A DNA stretch of 64,000 nt from Bacteroidota bacterium (GCA_030706605.1 JAUZOE010000022.1:1-64000); one strand, 5' to 3'. Numbered from the stretch's first letter, positions 29,055-38,428 are shown. The notes: generated by a model from the letters alone, not told the origin. Made by a program: numbers and translations.

Positions 29055-29636
29055 TTAACTATTCTTACGGGTATTAATCTCATCTCTTATAGCGGCAGCT
29101 TTAATATAATCTTCCCTTTCCAGCACTTCTTTCAATAAATTTTCTAATTCAGGAATAGATAATTTATTAAGATCATTATTGACTTCATCTGTTTGGGAAA
29201 CGACTACTTTTTTCTTTTTGTCGTCTTCTTCCATTAGTATTCCGGCACTGTCAAGTATATTATCGTAAGTAAATATGGGGCAGCCGAAACGTACTGCCAG
29301 CGCCACTGCATCAGAAGTACGTGAATCTATTTCAACAGTGTCTTTATCAGTGGAGCATACCAATTTTGAATAAAAAATCCCTTCCTGCAAATCGTTAATA
29401 ATAATTTCATGCAACTCAACATTAAAAGCCAGCATAAAATTTTTCATCAGATCATGTGTAAGGGGGCGGCTGGGTTGCATTCGTTCAAGCGCTACGGCTA
29501 TTGCCTGGGCTTCAAAACCTCCGATTACAATGGGCAACCGTCGCAATCCGTTCACTTCGCCCAGTACTACCGCATAAGAATGGGTCTGTGTAATACTGTG
29601 TGAAAGAGCAACGATTTCCAATTCAATTTTCTTCAT
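29055..29636 (-). CDS. Bifunctional nuclease-family protein with UvrB/UvrC motif
   Basis: 193-aa protein with a DUF151/bifunctional nuclease domain (about 1-135, with RRLPIVIGGFEAQAIAVAL and DSRTSDAVALAVRFG) and a C-terminal UVR motif (LLKEVLEREDYIKAAAIRDE) near 168-187. In plants a relative has RNase and DNase activity; the bacterial role is not settled. The combination with a UVR motif is usual in Bacteroidota. Confidence 0.85.
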   Translation of the reverse strand: MKKIELEIVALSHSITQTHSYAVVLGEVNGLRRLPIVIGGFEAQAIAVALERMQPSRPLTHDLMKNFMLAFNVELHEIIINDLQEGIFYSKLVCSTDKDTVEIDSRTSDAVALAVRFGCPIFTYDNILDSAGILMEEDDKKKKVVVSQTDEVNNDLNKLSIPELENLLKEVLEREDYIKAAAIRDEINTRKNS

Positions 29637-29668
29637 ACACCTCTTTATTTTATTTACAATATTCTAAG

Positions 29669-29676
29669 CAAATATA
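29669..29676 (-). promoter_or_regulatory. -7 box TATATTTG of the DUF151 gene
   Basis: Perfect TAnnTTTG on the minus strand 32 bp before the ATG of the nuclease-family gene. The leader also carries an aaagagg stretch that can serve as a ribosome binding site. Confidence 0.5.
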
Positions 29677-29740
29677 TAAAAATTAAAGCCTCTTTGATAG
29701 TGAAAGCTAATTCATTATAAAAGAACCCAATAAAAATTTA

Positions 29741-30706
29741 TTAAGAAATTCCTTTCAACTTTTTGATGGCCTCAGTAATTTTGGGAACCACCTCAAATGC
29801 ATCCCCGACAATGCCGTAGTCGGCTGCTTTAAAAAAAGGTGCTTCAGGATCTTTATTAATGACTACTATTGTTTTGCTCCTGTTTACACCTGCCAAATGT
29901 TGTATGGCTCCGGAAATACCAATGGCAAAATATAAATTTGGCGCAATGGTAAGCCCTGTTTGTCCTACATGCTCATGATGAGGCCTCCAGTCGCTGTCAC
30001 TTACCGGGCGGCTGCAGGCGGTAGCTGCTCCCAATGCTTTGGCAAGGTCGGTGATGATGCCCCAGTTTTCGGGACCTTTCATCCCCCGGCCACCACTCAC
30101 TACTATCTCTGCCTCTGCCAACGGAATTTCTCCCGCTACTTTGTTTACTTCTTTTACCATAACTCTTGATGGTGGAATGGCTACATTCAATTCAATAACT
30201 TCTGCCGCGCCATCTCCTTCGGTTATTTTATATGAATTGGCATTTAAAGAAATGATTTTAATATCTGTTTTAACGGAAACATTGGCAAAGGCTTTACCAC
30301 TAAAAACATTTTTCTTTACTACGAAACCATTGCTGGTATCAGGCAATGCTATAGCGCCCGAAACCAATCCTGCTTTTAATTTTACTGATAAACGGGGAGC
30401 GATGGACTTGCCATTAAAATTATTCGAGAATATGATCACGTTTGCTCCGGTACTATTTATCGCTTCGGCAATTATACCAGTGTACGCTTCGTCATCAAAA
30501 TTATTCAGCGCTTCATTTTTTACCGTATGCACTTTTGATAATCCATATTTGCCCAAAGCAGTAAGATCCTCTTTCGTAATTCCTAATACAATTCCTTCTG
30601 CTGCTGTGCTTAAATTTTTTGCAATGGCTGCACCATAAGACGCGGCTTCAAGGGAACTCTTTTTGATGTGTCCGTCTGATTGATCTAGAAATACTAATAC
30701 GCTCAT
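29741..30706 (-). CDS. etfA: Electron transfer flavoprotein alpha subunit
   Basis: 321-aa FAD-carrying subunit of the heterodimeric flavoprotein that accepts electrons from acyl-CoA dehydrogenases. The C-terminal FAD domain has SGGRGMKGPENW, RPVSDSDWRPHHEHVGQTG and the ISGAIQHLAG loop. It follows etfB by 79 bp, an operon typical of the beta-oxidation type of ETF. No dehydrogenase gene is next to it. Confidence 0.95.
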   Translation of the reverse strand: MSVLVFLDQSDGHIKKSSLEAASYGAAIAKNLSTAAEGIVLGITKEDLTALGKYGLSKVHTVKNEALNNFDDEAYTGIIAEAINSTGANVIIFSNNFNGKSIAPRLSVKLKAGLVSGAIALPDTSNGFVVKKNVFSGKAFANVSVKTDIKIISLNANSYKITEGDGAAEVIELNVAIPPSRVMVKEVNKVAGEIPLAEAEIVVSGGRGMKGPENWGIITDLAKALGAATACSRPVSDSDWRPHHEHVGQTGLTIAPNLYFAIGISGAIQHLAGVNRSKTIVVINKDPEAPFFKAADYGIVGDAFEVVPKITEAIKKLKGIS

Positions 30707-30785
30707 TTTAAATTATTATGTATTAAGATTAAGAATTCAAAACCTCCAACTTTTTATCCTCTTCCCCCTTTGAGGTAAAGGGCTT

Positions 30786-31529
30786 TTAAAATACTTTTGC
30801 CTCTTCATGAAGTAACCTTACCAATTCTTCGGGGTTGTCGGCAGGTACCAATTTTACACCTGCTTTTGCAGGTGGCAAATCAAACGATTCTATCGAGGTA
30901 AGCGTATCTGCCGGCACAGGCTCTGTCACTCTTAAAGGTTTGGTTCTTGCGCTCATAATTCCTCTCATATTGGGAATTCGTTGCTCGGCCATCCCTTTCT
31001 GGCAACTAATAACTGCAGGAAGGTTTACTACATCTATTTCTTCACCGCCTTCTATCTCGCGGTTTACGGTAGCCAAAGTTCCGTCAAGTGTAAATTTTGT
31101 GGCAAGAGAAATATAAGGCATTTCTAATAATTGAGCAACCATTCCGCCAATAGAAGAACCATTATAATCAATAGTTTCCTTCCCTGTAAATATAAGGTCG
31201 TAATTATTTTGTTTTGCAATTTCTGCTATCTGCGAAGCGATGTAAAAACTATCACTACTGTCGCTATTTACGCGGATGGCTTCATCACCACCCATCGCCA
31301 GCGCTTTTCGAATGATGGGATCAGCATCAGCACCTCCTACATTTATCAAATGCAAAACTGTTGAGGGATCTGCTTCTTTCAATTCGATAGCCCTTACCAA
31401 TGCATACCATTCATCATATGGATTTAAAATGAACTGGACACCAGCTTCCGCAAATTTCGTATTGTTATCAGTGAAAGCTATTTTTGCTGTGGTATCCGGC
31501 GTTTTGCTAATGCAAATAAGTATCTTCAT
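30786..31529 (-). CDS. etfB: Electron transfer flavoprotein beta subunit
   Basis: 247-aa AMP-binding subunit of ETF. It begins MKILICISKTPDTTAKIAF and has the family stretch LIFTGKETIDYNGSSIGGMV in the nucleotide-binding region. A perfect -7 box is 21 bp upstream of the ATG. First gene of the reverse run etfB-etfA-DUF151-ispE. Confidence 0.94.
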   Translation of the reverse strand: MKILICISKTPDTTAKIAFTDNNTKFAEAGVQFILNPYDEWYALVRAIELKEADPSTVLHLINVGGADADPIIRKALAMGGDEAIRVNSDSSDSFYIASQIAEIAKQNNYDLIFTGKETIDYNGSSIGGMVAQLLEMPYISLATKFTLDGTLATVNREIEGGEEIDVVNLPAVISCQKGMAEQRIPNMRGIMSARTKPLRVTEPVPADTLTSIESFDLPPAKAGVKLVPADNPEELVRLLHEEAKVF

Positions 31530-31550
31530 TTTTCATCTTTTTTGGATGCG

Positions 31551-31558
31551 CAAAGATA
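31551..31558 (-). promoter_or_regulatory. -7 box TATCTTTG of etfB
   Basis: Perfect TAnnTTTG on the minus strand, leaving 21 bases to the etfB ATG and facing the divergent TPR gene. Confidence 0.5.
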
Positions 31559-31588
31559 CTAAGGATAAAAAATGTAAAAAATTATTTG

Positions 31589-31915
31589 ATGGACAGAATC
31601 AGCAAGTTGAAAGAATACATGAAAACAGCAGGGAAAGATAGTTTTTTGCAACATGCATTGGCTTTGGAATATATAAAAACAGGTGATGATGAAGAAGCAA
31701 AAAAATTGTTTAATGAGATTTTAAAAAGAGAACCCACCTACATTGGCTCTTATTACCATTTAGGTAAGTTATTAGAAAGGATTGGCGATGCCAAAAAAGC
31801 GATGAGGGTTTATACCCGTGGTATGGAAGTAGCAGAAGCTGGCAATGATCATCATTCTTACACCGAATTGCGTGTTGCTTATGAAGATCTTGAAGATGAG
31901 ATGGAAAATGAATAA
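31589..31915 (+). CDS. Small tetratricopeptide-repeat protein
   Basis: 108-aa protein, started at the ATG at 31589 rather than the TTG just before it. It has two TPR-like helix pairs: DSFLQHALALEYIKTGDDEE and TYIGSYYHLGKLLERIGDAK. No signal peptide, so cytosolic. TPR proteins act as binding scaffolds; the partner is unknown. It lies between divergent etfB and tilS. Confidence 0.8.
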   Translation: MDRISKLKEYMKTAGKDSFLQHALALEYIKTGDDEEAKKLFNEILKREPTYIGSYYHLGKLLERIGDAKKAMRVYTRGMEVAEAGNDHHSYTELRVAYEDLEDEMENE

Positions 31916-32040
31916 AATGGATTTGCGGCTGTCATCTCTATTTCGCTGATGATTGTTGTTCCGGATTGATCATAACGCAACTATAAAAAACTAATTGAAA
32001 GAAGTATCCCATACAATGCAGAAAAAATCTGAAAAATAGA

Positions 32041-33408
32041 ATGTCCTTACTCAAACGATTTATCGCTCATATCAATGACCAGCATCTTTTTCAAAAAAAA
32101 GATCATTTACTGCTGGCAGTTAGTGGTGGCATAGATTCCGTTGTATTGTGCGAACTGTGCCACCAGGCTGGGTTTCTTTTTGAAATAGTTCATTGCAATT
32201 TTCAATTAAGAGGGGAGGAGAGTGAACGGGATGAAAAATTTGTACTATCGCTTGGAGAGAAATATCACAGTAATATTTTTATAAAAAAATTTGATACCAA
32301 CGAATATGTACGGCAAAATAATATTTCTGTCCAGGTAGCTGCCCGGGAATTAAGATATACATGGTTTGTTGAGTTATTAACGGAGTGGTCAATTATTAAT
32401 CCTTCGGAATGCAGGTGGCTTCTGACAGCTCATCATGCTAATGATAATATCGAAACGCTTTTAATGAACTTTTTTAAAGGCACCGGCATTGCAGGTCTGC
32501 ATAGCATACTTCCCCGGCAGGGAAAATTAATCAGGCCATTATTGTTTGCTACAAAAGATGAAATTCTGGAGTTTGCCAGAGAGAATGATCTGTCATTTGT
32601 AGAAGATTCCTCTAACTTAACTGATAAGTATACCCGAAATTATTTTCGACATCAATTGATCCCGTCTGTTCAAAAAGTATTCCCGCAGGTAGAAGGAAAT
32701 TTATTGAATAATATAGAACGATTCAGGGAGATAGAAATATTATACCAGCAATCGGTTCGTCTTCACAAGCAAAAATTACTGGAAGAAAAAGGAAATGAAA
32801 TACATATCCCGGTATTGAAATTACTGAAAACGGAGCCTTTAAAAACCATCGTATATGAAATCATCAAAGATTTTGGTTTCACGGCACATCAGACAGACGA
32901 TGTAGTGCATTTATTAAAAAGCGAAACCGGTAAATATATTACTTCTGCAACCCATAAAGTTTTTAAAAACCGTAACTGGATTATCATTGCGCCGGTTAAT
33001 ACGTTGGAGGCAAATCATATTTTAATTAATGAAAAGGATAAAGTGACTGACTTTGAGTTGGGGGAATTAAGGATTAAAAAATATGATTTAATAAGCGAAA
33101 AGATTCAAACTCCCAACAATACAGCCATGCTGGATGCAGACAATATTACCTTTCCCTTATTGCTGCGCAAATGGAAACAAGGAGATTACTTTTATCCACT
33201 TGGAATCAAAAATCCTTCCACGGGAAGACTGGGGAAGAAGAAACTCAGTAAATTTTTTATTGACCAAAAATTATCTCTTACTGAAAAAGAAAAGATTTGG
33301 GTGATAGAAAGCCATAAAAAAATTATATGGGTTATTGGTCACAGGATCGATGACCGGTTTAAGATTACTACAAAAACCCAAAATGTACTGGAGATAGATT
33401 TATGCTGA
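32041..33408 (+). CDS. tilS: tRNA(Ile)-lysidine synthetase
   Basis: 455-aa N-type ATP pyrophosphatase that attaches lysine to C34 of tRNA-Ile(CAU), changing it to read AUA. The PP-loop SGGIDS is at 28-33, the AHHANDNIETLLMNF motif is near 138-152, and the C-terminal substrate-binding domain (PLGIKNPSTGRLGKKKLSKF) is complete. Normal length and an essential gene. Confidence 0.95.
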   Translation: MSLLKRFIAHINDQHLFQKKDHLLLAVSGGIDSVVLCELCHQAGFLFEIVHCNFQLRGEESERDEKFVLSLGEKYHSNIFIKKFDTNEYVRQNNISVQVAARELRYTWFVELLTEWSIINPSECRWLLTAHHANDNIETLLMNFFKGTGIAGLHSILPRQGKLIRPLLFATKDEILEFARENDLSFVEDSSNLTDKYTRNYFRHQLIPSVQKVFPQVEGNLLNNIERFREIEILYQQSVRLHKQKLLEEKGNEIHIPVLKLLKTEPLKTIVYEIIKDFGFTAHQTDDVVHLLKSETGKYITSATHKVFKNRNWIIIAPVNTLEANHILINEKDKVTDFELGELRIKKYDLISEKIQTPNNTAMLDADNITFPLLLRKWKQGDYFYPLGIKNPSTGRLGKKKLSKFFIDQKLSLTEKEKIWVIESHKKIIWVIGHRIDDRFKITTKTQNVLEIDLC

Positions 33409-33427
33409 ATTTAATTTTTACATTCTA

Positions 33428-34084
33428 TTAATAAGTTGTAAAAATTTTATGAATGTCTAAGCCTTTTACAGAACTGATGAAATTATCTAATAAGGGATAG
33501 CTTGAAAATAATTTGCTGAAAATGATTAAAAAAGCAATGCCAAACAAGGCGCCCCAGATATGCGCTGAATGATTAATCGCTGAGCCACCTTTTTTGCCCA
33601 GGAAGTAAGACACTATCAAAAATAATATTCCAAATAAAAATCCAGGAATAAAAATGGGAATAAACAAAAGCCCGATTCCCTGTAACGGATTGAACAAAAT
33701 ATATGCAAAAACCACTGCCGATACCGCACCGGATGCCCCCAGGCTTTTGTAATTGTAATTTGATTTATGCTTATTGAAATCAGGAATTACGCATACAATT
33801 AAAGATAGGAAATACAATAACAGGTAAAATGCTTTACCGTTATTTCCAAAAATGGCTATGAATGAATTTTCGCAAGCTTCGCCAAATAAATAAAAAGCAT
33901 ACATATTAAAAAACAGGTGCGAAAGACTTCCGTGTATAAAACCATAAGATATAAAACGGTAATACTGATTTTTTTCGATGATAGCCGCAGGATAAAATAT
34001 GAGGTCATCCTGTGTCTTCTGAGATCGAAATGCTAATAATGAAACGATAACCGTAATAATGAGAATAATAAGTGTAACCGACAT
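33428..34084 (-). CDS. Rhomboid intramembrane serine protease
   Basis: 218-aa membrane protease with six predicted transmembrane helices. The catalytic Ser118 lies in LGASGAVSA and the His175 in HSAHIWGALFG; the oxyanion-region HGSLSHLFFN is at 51-60. The start is set at the ATG at 34084 (MSVTLIILII); the longer frame to 34183 would overlap rlmH and adds unrelated residues. Substrate unknown. It lies just downstream of rlmH. Confidence 0.88.
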   Translation of the reverse strand: MSVTLIILIITVIVSLLAFRSQKTQDDLIFYPAAIIEKNQYYRFISYGFIHGSLSHLFFNMYAFYLFGEACENSFIAIFGNNGKAFYLLLYFLSLIVCVIPDFNKHKSNYNYKSLGASGAVSAVVFAYILFNPLQGIGLLFIPIFIPGFLFGILFLIVSYFLGKKGGSAINHSAHIWGALFGIAFLIIFSKLFSSYPLLDNFISSVKGLDIHKIFTTY

Positions 34085-34121
34085 TTTTATGATTTTAAAA
34101 GCATCAAACCTACATAAAAAA

Positions 34122-34595
34122 CTAAGAATGATGATACTTTTCATTTCTGATAATGGTGCAGGCACGGTAAACCTGTTCTGCAAGTATCAATCTTACTAAC
34201 TGGTGTGGAAAAACTAATTGAGATAAACTCCATTTATTACTGGCTTTTTTTAAAATACTTTCATGAAGGCCGTAAGCTCCGCCAATCAGGAAGATGATGT
34301 TTTTTGCACTTTCATTGGCTTTTTGTTGAATAAAACCGGCCAGTTTAATTGAATTCCATTGTTTCCCATTTTCATCCAGAGCAATCAACACATCTTCATT
34401 TTGTAAAGCATTTAAGAGAGGAATGGCTTCCGCTTTTTTGATCTCCTCTTCAGAGGAAGCCGCAGCATTTTTAGCAGTTGGAAAAATTTTCCATTCCACG
34501 GGATAATAATGTGAAATCCGTTTGGTAAAAAGCTCAATACCTTCTTTCACATAAGGATCATGCGCCTTACCTATCGACCAGAAATAGATTTTCAT
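34122..34595 (-). CDS. rlmH: 23S rRNA pseudouridine(1915)-N3-methyltransferase
   Basis: 157-aa SPOUT methyltransferase that methylates pseudouridine 1915 in helix 69. It begins MKIYFWSIGKAHDPYVKEG and has the SAM-binding knot motif IIFLIGGAYGLHESIL near 103-118 and the C-terminal LVRLILAEQVYRA. Length is exactly as in the family. Confidence 0.95.
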   Translation of the reverse strand: MKIYFWSIGKAHDPYVKEGIELFTKRISHYYPVEWKIFPTAKNAAASSEEEIKKAEAIPLLNALQNEDVLIALDENGKQWNSIKLAGFIQQKANESAKNIIFLIGGAYGLHESILKKASNKWSLSQLVFPHQLVRLILAEQVYRACTIIRNEKYHHS

Positions 34596-34670
34596 GTAAT
34601 AAATTTGATTGCAATATGCTAAAGAATGGCCAGTTTAAAATGATAATTTGAATTAAAACAAAAGAAGAAA

Positions 34671-34700
34671 TTGGGTTCATACAATAATTTATTATTTTTG
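34671..34700 (+). promoter_or_regulatory. Promoter of the tRNA-Arg gene
   Basis: A -33 TTG (34671-34673), a 19-bp spacer and a perfect -7 box TATTTTTG (34693-34700) lie directly before the tRNA, which begins 10 bp later. This is the textbook Bacteroidota arrangement. Confidence 0.65.
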
Positions 34701-34709
34701 CGCCTCGTT

Positions 34710-34786
34710 GGCCCCGTAGCTCAACTGAATAGAGTATCTGACTACGGATCAGAAGGTTTCAGGTTTGAATCCTGACGGGGTCACCA
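34710..34786 (+). tRNA. tRNA-Arg (anticodon ACG)
   Basis: Full cloverleaf by hand: 7-bp acceptor ggccccg/cggggtc with one G-U pair, anticodon stem tctga/tcaga with loop ctacgga, anticodon ACG at 34744-34746, T stem tcagg/cctga. Discriminator A at 34783 and the CCA end is encoded (34784-34786). A34 is normally deaminated to inosine so the tRNA reads CGU, CGC and CGA. Confidence 0.95.
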
Positions 34787-34792
34787 CATAGG

Positions 34793-34829
34793 AAAGGGTT
34801 TCAGACAATTTAAGTTTGGAACCCTTTTT
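34793..34829 (+). terminator. Terminator of tRNA-Arg
   Basis: A 14-bp stem (two G-U pairs) from aaagggtttcagac to gtttggaaccctttt, loop aatttaa, ending in a T run. It begins 7 bp after the tRNA. Confidence 0.85.
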
Positions 34830-35329
34830 CATTTCCAAGCAATTTCATTTCCAAACATTTTTTGCTAAAATTTGATAATTTCTGTGAGAAATTGGAATTG
34901 TTGAATCAGTAATGCAATTCCAATAAATTAAATTCAATGTGGTGGCAGAAATTGGAGTTGCATTGGTAAAATATCAAATGCATAATTTCAATATTTCGGG
35001 GATTGTTGTATCTCTTTAATTAAAATTGTCACGAACTAAAGAGAGAATAAGGTCATACTATGGTATACAAATCGTGATTTCTAATATTAGTTACGACCAC
35101 ACTTATGGTATAGGAATTGGGATATTTATGGTTGTATAATCATGATTTTAATGGAGGGGATGAAACTTATTTACCCGTACAGCATAGTACAGGGCATTAC
35201 ATAAAATAGTGAGGGCCTGATAGGTATATCAGTCAATTTTAGGCATAATAAACAAGTCATAAATATTTTATAATAACCCGGTAAAAAACTTCACTTTTTG
35301 TGAACTTTTACTATATTACATCAGTATAA
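34830..35329. other. 500-bp gap between tRNA-Arg and the toxin gene
   Basis: No gene is seen. It contains a perfect 10-bp inverted repeat attggaattg/caattccaat (34891-34900 and 34915-34924) and imperfect repeats of tatggtata around 35058 and 35106. Just before the toxin gene ttcac-N5-gtgaa (35290-35304) is a candidate operator for the HigA-type antitoxin. Confidence 0.45.
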
Positions 35330-35662
35330 ATGAAAGTCAGGTTAATTAAAAGAAAGTCGATTGAAGATTTCGCCTTACAAAATGCAAGAAGCAGGAGTTC
35401 TTTCAGGCTATGGTTAACATTTCTCAAAATGGCAGATTGGGCTGATCCGGGAGATATTGCCGAAACCTTTGGTTCCGCAGATTTGTTAGGGAATGGAAGC
35501 GACAGAGTGGTGTTTGGTATAGCTGGTAATAATTACAGGATGAAATGCAAATATCATTTCGGGGCAACAAGAGTTTATTTATACATTAAGTGGATAGTCA
35601 CAAATGCCGAATACACTAAACTTTGCGATGTCGACAAACAATACACTGTTAACAGATACTAA
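35330..35662 (+). CDS. higB: HigB-type toxin (mRNA interferase)
   Basis: 110-aa protein of the HigB family of ribosome-dependent mRNA endonucleases: VRLIKRKSIEDFALQNARSR at the start, FGSADLLGNGSDRVVFGIAGN in the middle and RVYLYIKWIVTNAEYTKL at the end. The antitoxin gene follows 9 bp downstream, the usual toxin-first order of hig modules. Family call is firm from sequence and gene order; activity untested. Confidence 0.86.
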   Translation: MKVRLIKRKSIEDFALQNARSRSSFRLWLTFLKMADWADPGDIAETFGSADLLGNGSDRVVFGIAGNNYRMKCKYHFGATRVYLYIKWIVTNAEYTKLCDVDKQYTVNRY

Positions 35663-35671
35663 ATAATTACA

Positions 35672-36118
35672 ATGGAAACTTTACAATATAAAATCATTAA
35701 GACAGATGCACAATACAACAGGTATTGTGTTACACTCGAAGCATTGGTTGATAGTTCCAAAAAAACCAAAGCAGTTCAGGATGAAATAGAATTGCTTACA
35801 CTTCTTATTGAAAAATATGACGCAGAGCATAATACTTTTGATGATGCAGATCCCATTGAGTTACTAAAATCTTTAATGAAAGACCACAAAATGAAAGCAG
35901 TTGATTTAGCTAAATTGCTAAACGTGAGTGAAGGGTTGGTTTCGGATATGCTCAATTATAAAAAAGGCCTTTCCAAAGATACCATCCGCATTCTTTCTGA
36001 AAGATTTAAACTCAATCAGGATGCTTTTAACCGGCCTTATGAACTACATATACCCGTGAACCCAAAAATAAAAAATGCAAGGTTGATGAAGACCAGGAAG
36101 AATCTTGCCACAGCTTAA
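35672..36118 (+). CDS. higA: HigA-type antitoxin, XRE-family regulator
   Basis: 148-aa antitoxin. The helix-turn-helix is at about 66-115 (MKAVDLAKLLNVSEGLVSDM), preceded by an acidic helical part that would bind the toxin. HigA dimers repress their own operon; the dyad at 35290-35304 is a possible site. A 9-bp hairpin follows the gene. Confidence 0.87.
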   Translation: METLQYKIIKTDAQYNRYCVTLEALVDSSKKTKAVQDEIELLTLLIEKYDAEHNTFDDADPIELLKSLMKDHKMKAVDLAKLLNVSEGLVSDMLNYKKGLSKDTIRILSERFKLNQDAFNRPYELHIPVNPKIKNARLMKTRKNLATA

Positions 36119-36151
36119 TATTCTACTGTTTTAATCTATACTTTAAAGCAA

Positions 36152-36177
36152 AAAGTCAAGAACCAGGTCTTGACTTT
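36152..36177. terminator. Hairpin after the antitoxin gene
   Basis: Perfect 9-bp stem aaagtcaag/cttgacttt with an 8-base loop, 34 bp after the antitoxin stop. A second GC-rich dyad cgggg-aca-ccccg (36186-36198) follows. Both probably end transcription from one or both sides of the convergent gap. Confidence 0.55.
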
Positions 36178-36234
36178 CTGCCGATCGGGGACACCCCGGT
36201 CCAAAATAAGTTGATTGTTTTTGAAATACGTTCC

Positions 36235-37185
36235 TTAATCAAGAGGAATAAGTTGCGCGTATTTTTTTAACCACTTTTCAAAAGACAATAAATCAGGGTT
36301 CAACTCTTTTGAGAGTTTCGGGTCGCGGGATTTGTTACAATCCTCATCAAAATCACTATAGAATTGAAACATGTTTCCCAAATCATCAGCTCCCGGAAAT
36401 CCAAATGCGCGATATTGCGCAGGCGTTACTTTATGATAAAACACTTCTTTGTTTAAGGCTTTGGATAATTTAGCCGCCATCTCGTCACCAGTGAGCTGAT
36501 CACCTGCAATTCCAACTCTTTTACCAATAAACTGATTCCCTTTTTTGAAAATACCATAAGCACATTTGCCGATATCTTCTGCGGCGATGCCTGCCATTTT
36601 TTTATCTCCCATCGGAAGTGTGAAGGCTAATTTTCCATCTGCACCTTTTTTAGGTCCCGAGCCAAAGTATATCATATTGTCCCAATACCAGGAAGCCATT
36701 AAAAAAGTAACCGGTACACCCGCTTCTGTAAAAAAATGATCTGCTTCGCCCTTACCATCAAAATGAGGTACTTTATATTTACCCCGCAGGGTTGGCATGC
36801 TGTCATCATTCAACGGAACAAAATTTCTTACGTCTTCCAGTGTAGACCAGATAGCGTGTTTTATACCGGCTTCTTTGGCAGCAGCTGCCATATTTTTTGC
36901 TTCCTCTGTTTCTTTCTCTGCTGAAAAATGTGCCCAAAAAAAAGTGACAAAGTAGGCCCCATAAGCCCCATCTAATGCCTTTTTAATACTGTCTGCATCG
37001 TCAATATCGGCAGCAACAACTTCTGCCCCTAACGCAGCTAATTCTTTTGCTTTATCAGATGTTACATCTCGTGTTACTGCCCTTACTGAAAATTCTGAAT
37101 TGCTGTCGGCTAAAATTGCTCTTACAAGCCCGCCACCTTGTGCGCCGGTGGCGCCAAATACGGTGATTATTTTTTTATTTTCCAT
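36235..37185 (-). CDS. NmrA-family NAD(P)-binding protein
   Basis: 316-aa atypical short-chain dehydrogenase. The nucleotide motif is VFGATGAQGGGLVRAI (near 9-24), in the GxxGxxG form of NmrA/HSCARG redox-sensing proteins. The usual SDR catalytic Tyr-Lys pair is not evident, so a sensor or a quinone-oxidoreductase-like role is possible. Single gene on the reverse strand. Confidence 0.82.
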   Translation of the reverse strand: MENKKIITVFGATGAQGGGLVRAILADSNSEFSVRAVTRDVTSDKAKELAALGAEVVAADIDDADSIKKALDGAYGAYFVTFFWAHFSAEKETEEAKNMAAAAKEAGIKHAIWSTLEDVRNFVPLNDDSMPTLRGKYKVPHFDGKGEADHFFTEAGVPVTFLMASWYWDNMIYFGSGPKKGADGKLAFTLPMGDKKMAGIAAEDIGKCAYGIFKKGNQFIGKRVGIAGDQLTGDEMAAKLSKALNKEVFYHKVTPAQYRAFGFPGADDLGNMFQFYSDFDEDCNKSRDPKLSKELNPDLLSFEKWLKKYAQLIPLD

Positions 37186-37284
37186 TTTTGTTGGTATTTA
37201 TAAAATGTTAAGAATTATTTGTATGTCACTGCTTCACCTTTGGTCCTGTTAATTTTGACTAAACATTTATATCCAGTTATAGAA

Positions 37285-38424
37285 CTATGCGAAAATCAAT
37301 TCCCCATTTCCAGTTTTTATCATCAATTCTTTTTTATCACTGAGTTCCACTCTTCCAATTATTTGAGCATCTATATTAAATGAAGCCGCCTTCGAAATAA
37401 TTGTTTGAGCAAAATTATCATCCGTATAAATTTCCATTCTGCAACCCATATTAAATACCTGGTACATTTCTCGGTCATCGGCTTTACTGGCTTCCTGTAT
37501 TTTTTTAAATATTTCGGGAGTCTCAAATAAATGATCTTTGATCACCCTTACATTTTCTGGAAGGTACTTTATGCATTTGGTCTGACCACCGCCACTGCAA
37601 TGTATCAGACCGTAAATTTTATCGAAATTATTTTCTAAAATATTTTTAATTAAGGGCGCAAAAGTCCTTGTTGGGGAAAGAATTTCTTTTATATCGGCGA
37701 TCCTGTTTTTGCCAATATATACCACCTCTTCATCTAATGAATTATCATAGCTTTCTTTATAATTTTGGGCATAATACTTATCCAGTATATCATGCCGGGC
37801 AGAGGTTAACCCATTGCTTCCTATTCCGCTATTGTCATTATTTTCATAAGTAGCTTGTCCAAAAGATGCCAGGCCTACAATTACATTTCCCGGTTTTATC
37901 TTTTCATTAGAAATTATTTTTGATTTAGGCCACCTTGCTGTCATAGTTCCGTTTACAGCAATGGTTCTTACTACATCACCCACATCTGCAGTTTCCCCCC
38001 CAAGATAATGGATGTTGATTTCGAAAGATTTCATCAAATCAAAAAACGCCTGGGTGCCATTGATGATTTGCTCCAGTACGTCACCGGGAATCAGGTTTTT
38101 ATTTCGGTCAATAGTAGAATTAAAAATTATTTTATCGTAAATCCCAACACATAAAAGATCGTCAAGGTTCATTACCACAGCATCCTGGGCGATGCCTCTC
38201 CAGACAGAAATATCGCCGGTTTCTTTCCAATACAAATAAGCCAAAATACTTTTAGTGCCGGCTCCATCAGCATGCATCACATTTATAAAATCGTCATTCT
38301 CGCCAAGAAAATCGGGATAAATTTTACAAAATGCATTAGGGAAAATTCCCTGGTCAAGATCTTTTACAGCGGCATGTACTTCCTCTTTCTGGGCCGATAC
38401 TCCCCGTTTAGAATATAAAGACAT
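37285..38424 (-). CDS. purM: Phosphoribosylformylglycinamidine cyclo-ligase (AIR synthetase)
   Basis: 379-aa ATP-dependent enzyme closing the imidazole ring in purine synthesis. It has DGAGTKSILAY in the ATP-binding half, HYLGGETADVGD and CSGGGQTKCIKYL. It is the somewhat longer form found in Bacteroidota. A -7 box ends 4 bp before the ATG, so its mRNA is probably leaderless. Confidence 0.9.
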   Translation of the reverse strand: MSLYSKRGVSAQKEEVHAAVKDLDQGIFPNAFCKIYPDFLGENDDFINVMHADGAGTKSILAYLYWKETGDISVWRGIAQDAVVMNLDDLLCVGIYDKIIFNSTIDRNKNLIPGDVLEQIINGTQAFFDLMKSFEINIHYLGGETADVGDVVRTIAVNGTMTARWPKSKIISNEKIKPGNVIVGLASFGQATYENNDNSGIGSNGLTSARHDILDKYYAQNYKESYDNSLDEEVVYIGKNRIADIKEILSPTRTFAPLIKNILENNFDKIYGLIHCSGGGQTKCIKYLPENVRVIKDHLFETPEIFKKIQEASKADDREMYQVFNMGCRMEIYTDDNFAQTIISKAASFNIDAQIIGRVELSDKKELMIKTGNGELIFA

Positions 38425-38428
38425 AGTT

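Noticed and set aside
30039-30638. 199-codon frame antisense to etfA
   Set aside because: Shadow of a strongly conserved gene; the translation has no domain features.
34122-34183. Rhomboid gene overlapping rlmH
   Set aside because: The overlap comes from an upstream start; the membrane protein clearly begins at the ATG at 34084.
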